Assembly: GCF_009727055.1 (NCBI RefSeq)
Contig: NC_052355.1
Span: 49,015,463 to 49,079,462, forward strand
DNA from: Benincasa hispida
Lineage: Eukaryota; Streptophyta; Magnoliopsida; Cucurbitales; Cucurbitaceae
Direction of reading: 5' to 3'
DNA: 64,000 nucleotides
Shown: one piece after another, positions 56,750 to 64,000 of the stretch
Position numbering within the stretch: position 1 is the stretch's first letter
Layout: every line of letters starts with the position of its first letter
Notes under the pieces: model-generated
What the model was told of the DNA's origin: nothing
Seen by the model: the letters and a program-made list of their open reading frames with translations, nothing else
The model's database searches: none
Translations under genes and position numbers: made by a program

Positions 56750-59225
56750 TGAGATGATGCGGAGCCGTCGACATCATAAAAAAAGATTAAGTTTAAAAGA
56801 AAATAAAGAGTAATTTAAAAGAAAATAAGAAGAAGTCGTCACCAATCTTTTATTTACGATGTGATTGGACACCGAAAAAAATAAATAATTTTTAAGAGAA
56901 AAATAATAAAAATAGTCTGTAAAAACTAGAATTGAGTTCCGAGTCATTTATGTATGAGGAAGGTGTTAGCATCGATCCCACAACATCCATTTAAAATCAG
57001 TGACAAATTTTTAAATCTTGAATTGAAATCATTATTTAAATAATATTCATTTGAGAAAATAAGATTTTTTTTAAAAATAATATTTTATTTTACATCTCAT
57101 TACTCCAACATTTGAAGCAATGATTTCATAAAATAAGTGGAACAATTTCCATCAATTTGACTATATTATAATTAGAAAAAAATTATCATCTCAAGAAAGT
57201 GAAAAATTATTACATTTTTTCAATGTGCGTTGTAGAATATTCTTTAAATAAAATTTTTTTTAAAACATTAATTAAACTTTTTTTTTTGGATCAAATCTCG
57301 AACTTTAAATATGTGATTCCTCATGTCAAAGAATTCTAAGAAATTGGACTACCAAATTTCCTAGATTCCGTCATAGGAATTTTTTTAAGAAAAAACGCGG
57401 TCAAAACAAATTATTATAAAACCTTTTGAAATAATATATTAATTTTTAAATGTTCCAAAAAGGTGTAATTTAAATGACCTTGAAATAGTTTAGAAAAAAA
57501 TTTAAAAACTTAAAAGAAGTATTAATTAGAAATCGAAATTAATTTGATTATGAACATTATATAAGCAAAAGTGTAATTAAAGACACATAATAATAAATGA
57601 AATAAATATAACAGAACTATAAAAAATTTAACAAAAACATATTGGAGATCGATCTTGGATTCCAAAAAATTGATTCCTCACCCTAAAAATTCTAGAAAAT
57701 CAAACTCTCAAATATTTCTAGAATCCATCATCGAAAATTTTAGAACAATGTCCATGAAACAAATATTTAAGAAAAGAGATTAAAATTTATTTAATAAAAC
57801 TCAAAAAGAGTTAAAGAGTTAATTTCAAAGATTTAAAAATAAACCTAAAAGAGATTTTTAAAAATAAACTTCCAAATATTTTTGAATCCATCGTCAGATA
57901 TTTTTTGAAAAGAAAATTAATTAAAAAATTAACAAATTTTAACAACTATTAAGAAGAACATATTAAATTGACCACAAAAAAAGGAAGAAAAATATAATAC
58001 TTAAATATTCATAAAAATGAAAAAAAAATGCTAAAGAAACAATAATCAATGCTATAATGAAAAAATTAAATTAAAATACGAATTATAAATATAAAATAAA
58101 GATAAATATATAAAGAATAAGTTTAAGAATAAACTAACAAAGGAAAGAAATAATAAAGAAAAAATAATAATATTAACCAAATTGATTTTTTTTTTATTAA
58201 GTTGTCTTTTTTTCATCTATTATTTTGTTTTACTCCATTCTTCTTTCTCTCTCTAAACACTCTACTTTTTTTCATCCCTCTTATTTTGTTACTAAAAAGA
58301 AATTCACATAGAAAAGAAAAGAGAAGTAAAAACAAATGAAGTAAAAAAAAAATATAAACAACAAGATGAGATACAATATGTATGACTAAATAAAAGAGAA
58401 ACTCACAAGACCATAAAGAAATAATTGTAATAGAAAGGAAAATGGAGAAATAAGAACAAGAACAATAACCAAATATCTAACCCTTTAGTATTTTTCTCCT
58501 TTTTAGGAGAGTTTGAAGAAAAAAAGAAAAAGAAAAAAGGTTGCAATAAAAAACATAAACTCTCTTATTGTTTGAAGTATGGATCTTTGGGACCAAAGCC
58601 CTACCAATACATCTTCAACTAAGTTAGAGTTTTTCTTGTGTGTTGGATTCTTGACATTATAAAGATTTTTTTTTATTTTGAACTCTCCCTTGATGTATAT
58701 AAGGATGAAGACTCTAGGATTTCTAAAGAAAGGGGATTTGGGGTATAGTTGCTAGCTTTCGTTTTGGAAGAGAAATGGAGGATTTTGGGTTTGTTGTGGA
58801 TGGAGGCTCTCTAGGGTTTCTAGAGAATGAGTTTTTTTTTTTTTTTGAAATGGTGGATTCTAGTTAGGGTTTTTGGGGAGAAAGTTGTGTATTTAAAACC
58901 TAAACACTTTACTCCATTTGCATTTTTCATTTATTGGTTTTTATTTCAAATTTGAAATTTTACCAAACTTGTCGTATCCTTAAAAGGAAGGACATTTTTT
59001 GGATAACTAAAACTAAATTCAATTTTTTTTCACATTTCCTTTGTTTTTTTTACCCTAACTAAAATTGGTTACTTTAAATAAACTAAAATAAAAGTTAAAT
59101 AGAGGTAAAAATTAGCACAAAAAAAATGGAAAACCATCAAATAAAATCAACAAAATTAAGACAAATTAAAGTAATAATTAAATTTATTTTAAATAAGGTC
59201 GGACAAAAATAGGTGATTACAACAT
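56750..59225. mobile_element. Old retroelement-like repeat, unassigned
   Basis: It starts with AGTCGTCACCAATCTTTTAT (56832) and ACGATGTGATTGGACACC, then GAGTTCCGAGTCATTTATG and GGAAGGTGTTAGCATCG (56965). These words belong to a common plant retroelement repeat. It ends near GATTACAACATGG. No coding sequence is seen. Repeated words (GGATTCCAAAAAATTGATTCC, TTTCTAGAATCCATCATCG) occur within. Boundaries and class are uncertain. Confidence 0.4.
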
Positions 59226-59314
59226 GGCCCACTCATACATCCTTGTAAAATTAGAAGGTGGATGAAGGTGTAGCTACTATTTCGTCGAAATAAAACACTT
59301 CATACGTATTAATG

Positions 59315-60610
59315 ATGTCAAGGGCTATGATAAACAAGCGCCACATGATAAAATAAAAAAGAGCTAAAGGCCAAGGATAACCAAGCATCATCGCAGAAAA
59401 GAGGTATCAAGGACTAGGGATAAACAAGTGCCACATCACAAAATAAAAAAGTTGGAGGCCACGGATAAACTAGTGCCATCGCAGAAAAAATAAAACGTTG
59501 GAGACTAGGGGTAAACAAGTACCACTGCAGCAAAAGGTGTTAAGGGTCAGGGATAAACAAGCTCCTCATGACAAAATAATAACGCAGGAGGCGAGGGATA
59601 AACAAGCGTCATCATAGCAACAAGGTGTCAAGGGCCAAAGATAAACAAGTGCCTCATGACAAAATAAAAATAAAGCTGGAGGCCAGGGACAAACAAGCGC
59701 CATCATAGCAAAAATGTTTAAAGGCCAGGAATAAACAAATGTCACATGAAAAAATAAAAATGATAAATAAGCGCCATGGAAGCAAAAATAAAACGTAGGA
59801 GCCAGGGATAAATAAGCACCACCACAGTAAAAGGTGTCAAAAGCCAAGGATAAACAAACATCTCATGACAAAATAATAACGCTGGAGGCCAGGGATAAAC
59901 AAACGTTATTGCAACAACAAGGTGTCAAGGGTTAGGGATAAACAAGCGCTTAAGTAAAAAAGAGTTAGAGGACAGGGATAAACAAGTGCCATCGCAACAA
60001 AAAAGTGTTAAAGGCCAGGGATAAACAAGTTCCTCATGACAAAGTAGAAAAGAGCTGGAGGCCAGGGATAAACAAGCGCCATCACAGCAAAAAGGTGTCA
60101 AGAGCCAGGGATAAACAAGCACCTCATGGAAAATAAAAACGCTAGGATAAACAAGCACCATCGCAGCAAAAAGATATCAAGGGTTAGGGATAAACAAGCG
60201 CCACATGACAAAATAAAACATTAGAGGTCGGGAAAAACAAGTGCCATCACAGCAAAAATAAAATACTAGGGCCAAGGATAAACAAGTACCACTACAACAA
60301 AAGCTGTCAAGGGCCAGGGATAAACAAGCACCTCATGAAAAAATAAAAATGCTAGAGGCCAGGGATAAACAAACGCCTCATGACAAAATAAAAACGCTGG
60401 AGGTCAGGGATAACAAGTGCTATTGTAGCAAAAATAAAACACTGGGGGTTAGGGATAAACAAACACCTCCACGACAAAAGGTGTCAAGGGCCAGGGATAA
60501 AAAAAAGTCTCATAACAAAATAAAAACGCTGGAGACCAGGGATAAACAAGCAACATCATAGCAAAATAAAACGTTGGGGGCCAGGGATAAACAAGCACCA
60601 CCACAGCTAA
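59315..60610. repeat. Tandem array of about thirty 43-45-bp monomers
   Basis: Each monomer holds the core AGGGATAAACAAGCGC. Two types tend to alternate: one continues CATCGCAGCAAAAAGGTGTC, the other CTCATGACAAAATAAAAACG. The dimer is about 88 bp. Units are diverged by substitutions and small indels. Periodic ORFs on both strands (for example 59925-60161 minus) follow from the repeat and are not genes. Confidence 0.85.
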
Positions 60611-61080
60611 AAATATGATGATAAAAGACATTTATGAATGTATGTATGCATGTATATGCTTGCTAATATATGCTTATTTTAATGTTTTTTTTACCTTTCT
60701 CTAGATTCTTTTCAAAAGAAGAAAACAAGTTAAAGCATACAAAATAGCTCGTTTAGATACCATAAACTTGAGTTATAATCCAGCTTCTATCTTGCCTCGA
60801 AGAACAACAATCCTTGCTCCGAACTTCTTTACAAACGACTCAAAACTCAAAGTAACTTTAAAATTACAGACTCGATAGCAATTAATTATGCCAAAAAACG
60901 CAGGGACCTTTACAATTAACTGAAAATGTAAAAGAATTTAACAAACCGAGGTTGCATCCCAGAAAACTCCATTAATCCACACATCCATAAACGATTTAAC
61001 AATTAAAACAGAGAGTACGCATGCTGCACCCACCGAGAAAGTATATGCAATTCTTTGCATTAATGAAATTGGAATATCAG
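60611..61080 (-). other. Leader region of copia element next to the PBS, truncated
   Basis: On the minus strand this follows the primer-binding site, where the untranslated leader and gag should be. I see no gag. The element is cut off somewhere before the tandem array at 60610. Confidence 0.45.
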
Positions 61081-61099
61081 AAACCTGGCTCTGATACCA
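61081..61099 (-). other. Copia primer-binding site (family 2)
   Basis: On the minus strand TGGTATCAGAGCCAGGTTT, matching the complement of the initiator tRNA-Met 3' end as I recall it for plant copia elements. It lies 2 bases from the LTR edge at 61102. Confidence 0.9.
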
Positions 61100-61535
61100 A
61101 TTGAAGAAACTCTTAAACAAGAGTACCTATGAGTGGAAGTGGATCTTTCCAATTTCATTGTGACAGAATTTCCACACATACATTCTAACATATAGATATG
61201 CATTGAAAACACTAATTACTGGCATGCTTTAACAGATAAAAACAAAAGACCGAGAGAACATACCAGTTGAAGACTTTCTTCAGAAAACTCGATCCAACCA
61301 TGAACGAACTCCTTTTGCTCCTACTCGTCCAACAAGCAATCGTCTAGCACCACCACGGTCGTCTACACAAACAACAGCGCACGTACAAAAGGCAACAGGG
61401 ACGACACCACCACTCGAAGCCCTCATTATTCTTAGAGTGAGAATCCAAAGGGTGGACTTTGATGGAATTGGTAAAGGGGATGAGGAAAGGTTATTGTGTA
61501 CTACGAACAAGCAAGTGGGAGATAGGGAAGACTAT

Positions 61536-61765
61536 CGTATAGTCGGGTGCTTGATCATTTAAAGTGGGGTACACGATCGTGTAGTAATTGCTAAGCGATC
61601 GTTTATGAAAAGGTAAGTGATCATTTAGTTACGCTCAGATGCTAACGATCGTCTAATAAAGGTAAGCGATCGTTTAAGAAATCGTAGGCGATCGTTTAGG
61701 AATGCGCGGGTGTGCGATCATTTAGTAGGCGAGCGTTATTGTATAGACTCTCAACACTAAGCGAT
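61536..61765. repeat. Degenerate GATCGTTTAG array (3)
   Basis: About nine variants (near 61555, 61575, 61597, 61620, 61645, 61667, 61688 and 61716), spaced 20-30 bp. Confidence 0.7.
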
Positions 61766-63544
61766 ATAAGACTTTCACACTACAAGAAATTTAGCGTGTC
61801 TTGTGCAAAAATTAAAACAATTTTCATTTTATTCTTCAGTTGCTAGAACTGAATTGAACTTTCCACTATCGCACGAATTTGTAGAAAACTTTGGCCAATT
61901 ATCTCATAACTGCCTAATTTAAATTAATAAACATAATCATATCATATTCATAACCTATAGTTTGATATCATATATCAACTATAGTATTTTCTCCTCTACT
62001 TGATATAGATCATATTTATATCCAATTTCCTCCAAAATAATGTATCTCATACATTTAATCAATCATATCATATATAATTAACCAGTTTTATTATAATATA
62101 TATAATCAAACTCCCTTTTGTCAATTTGAACATTTCAAACTGACCCAAAAACTGATTCTCAACTTATATCTAAGCTACCAAGGGGACCTTATGAACCTAT
62201 GGCTCGAAGCTCCAACGGTACGTGAATAGCTGACTAAACTCTTTAGCCATGAGATCCACCATTCGTTAACTTCCAGGCATTCTACTAAAGACCGACAGCT
62301 GAACTCTTCTTACCATAGATATATTTTCGTGTCCATCGGATATAACCAATCATGAGTATGATAACCCTTCATAGATGCTTGTAAGTACAACTGGACCAAT
62401 TTACTGTTTTTCCCCTGTAGTTACATCTCACTCCTTAAGTACCACTGATCCTTCTAATGAACAATACAACATAGTTCAACTATGTGTGAACACCTCTCGG
62501 TCCATGAGAAGGTGTGTGGCGCCACATCGTTCAAGCCTTGGAATCATCCCTTAAAGGAGCTATCTATCTACTTGCCCCTGCTTTGGGGAAGGAGTGAATT
62601 CCATCTTGTGTAGCTGAGTTCCCAGCTCCTAAATTAGACGAATCCCCAAAATGGTAGGTTTGAGTCGGCGACCTGGCCATTCGCACCCATACAAATCAAA
62701 GGACCTCCCTCAATGGCAGGAGTTCCCAACTCACTTAGGATTGAAGTCATGTTACCTATGGTCATCTTAGTGAAGTGAAGTCTCTATCATGAACGGTGTT
62801 ATATAACGAGACGTTAACACTTCGTAGTCAGGTCTTATACAAACTCTTTGTATAGGACGCCACCACTCGCAGGTCCCCTATACGAATGATCAGGATCAGA
62901 CCATCTGTGACAAGTCACAACATTTGTAACTATTCCATAAAGCAGGCCGCATCCGTAGTGTTACCATGATAAGACATGATCCACTTGTATATCACCACAT
63001 ACATGCTTAAGTTACATAAAAACAATTAGGGATTTTAGGTTTATTGGTTTATGGTAAAGCAAAAAAACAATCAAATGAGAAAAATCAAGAAGTGAAGTAA
63101 ATATCATATATTATACATCACAAACGTTCGTACAAACTGAAGAATCTCATACCGAGAGTTCCATGAGCAGGCTTAGATCGCTCCGATTTCACAGTAACCG
63201 AAACATAAACGATATACATTCCATACTAACAGTTATACATATTAAACTCATCAACGGCATGCTCAGAATACAATAAAATATAGGGAAAGAGGTTCATACC
63301 AAAGGAAGACTATCTTCGTATGTGTGAACCCAAAGCAGTGGAAAAACTTCCCACCGATCTACCAGCACCCGGCGAGTCCGTCGACTGTTACTACACGATC
63401 TGAATGTACACAAACAAGGCCGCGGGGCCAACACCACCACAAGGGAAACCCAGGTATCCTCGGTGTTAAAAACCCAAAGAGTGGACTCTAGTGAGTTTGG
63501 TACAGGATGGAGGAGAAGACGTCGTGTAAATGATAAGTACGCGC

Positions 63545-63715
63545 GAGAAGAACTCTACTATTGTATAGCGGAGATGCTTATCATATAGTAGAGCTACATG
63601 ATCGTTTAGAAAAAACTGAGTGATTGTTTAGGAATGAGGTATACGATCGTTTGGAGAATGCGTAAACTAGACGATCGTTTAGACGAATGAGGTTCTATCG
63701 TATAGGCTCTCGCGA
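63545..63715. repeat. Degenerate GATCGTTTAG array (4)
   Basis: About six variants (near 63580, 63600, 63622, 63645, 63673 and 63697) in the second copy of the LTR module. Confidence 0.65.
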
Positions 63716-64000
63716 TCGCTCTTTCATGGATTCTTTTTGGGTGCGGACGATTAGATTGCACGACTGAATTATATCTTCAATTGAAAATGATTTTCAAAAC
63801 CTTAACCCACCGGTTACCATAATCTTCGCGGCCCCATCTTCCCACATCCAAACATGGATTAATTGGTTAATTATTAAATAATTAATCAATTAATTTAATT
63901 AATAAATATAATCATATTATATTTATATCCTATAGTTTGATATCATATATCTACTATAGTAGTTTTCCTCTACTTGATATAAATCATATTTATATCTAAT

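Larger units (their letters stand above)
61102..64000 (-). mobile_element. Copia LTR (family 2), continues beyond the window
   Basis: It starts TGAAGAAACTC beside the PBS. The block order matches 16657-21945: TACCAGTTGAAGAC (61261), GACACCACCAC, GATCGTTTAG array, TTTTGTCAATTTGAAC (62117), AAGACCGACAGCTGAACTC (62288), GAGTTCCCAGCTCC (62608). At about 63297 the module starts again (TACCAAAGGAAGAC) with its own CAACACCACCAC and GATCGTTTAG array. The other LTR end (CCCAACA, as at 11118) is not reached. Confidence 0.75.

Noticed and set aside
59315..60610. CRISPR-like array
   Set aside because: Regular period, but the spacers are repeats too, the two unit types alternate, and this is plant nuclear DNA. 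It is a tandem repeat.

Overview
This is plant nuclear DNA from a eudicot: AT-rich, with GT-AG introns, nested LTR retrotransposons and four recognisable plant genes. A cucurbit is my guess from the look of the repeats; I cannot confirm it. The stretch is an assembly of joined contigs. It has a 10-N gap at 31210-31219, a single N at 28708 bracketed by an exact 71-bp duplication, and an unremoved 38-bp Nextera mate-pair junction adapter at 27347-27384.

Left part (1-30.1 kb): a nest of retrotransposons with no host gene. Bases 1-8071 are the 3' half of an Athila-type Ty3/gypsy element on the + strand (RT end, RNase H, integrase, env-like ORF, 3' UTR). Its LTR (8072-9572) is followed directly by a primer-binding site and the start of another gag, so one LTR serves two internal regions. 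Further Athila-type LTRs without internal regions lie at 3681-5466 (-), 14915-16656 (+), 17941-20137 (-) and 28227-30046 (-). All five LTRs begin with TGATAAC and a hairpin with a GAAA loop. A Ty1/copia element of Tork-like organisation runs on the minus strand from an LTR and PBS at 26937-27557 leftward through gag, protease, integrase and RT to about 13.8 kb. It is cut by a 2.38-kb solo LTR (22773-25149, TSD CATTC) and by copia LTR-like sequence (14795-21945), which itself holds Athila LTRs and a hAT-like MITE. Remnants of a second copia family lie at 10.0-12.25 kb, 14.8-21.9 kb and 60.9-64 kb.

Middle part (30.1-39.3 kb): AT-rich intergenic DNA with microsatellites, SINE/MITE debris and two inverted GC-rich islands. 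I see no gene.

Gene part (39.3-53 kb): a GT17 family N-acetylglucosaminyltransferase (two coding exons, +); a small DUF761-like protein (+); a XERICO-like RING-H2 E3 ligase (single exon, -) with two CACGTG boxes upstream; and a DUF707 type II membrane protein with 14 coding exons (-), reconstructed exon by exon to 404 residues. They look like independent single-copy housekeeping or regulatory genes, not a cluster.

Right part (53-64 kb): AT-rich intergenic DNA, a tRNA-derived SINE-like copy at 56.4 kb, an old retroelement-like repeat (56.75-59.2 kb), a tandem array of about thirty 43-45-bp monomers (59.3-60.6 kb), and the PBS plus LTR of a minus-strand copia element, containing two head-to-tail copies of a module of about 2 kb, running off the window.

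I did not find a new coding system. The strongest unexplained signals are the covarying hairpin at the start of every Athila-type LTR, the degenerate GATCGTTTAG arrays in the copia LTRs, the tandem array at 59.3-60.6 kb, and the assembly artefacts.
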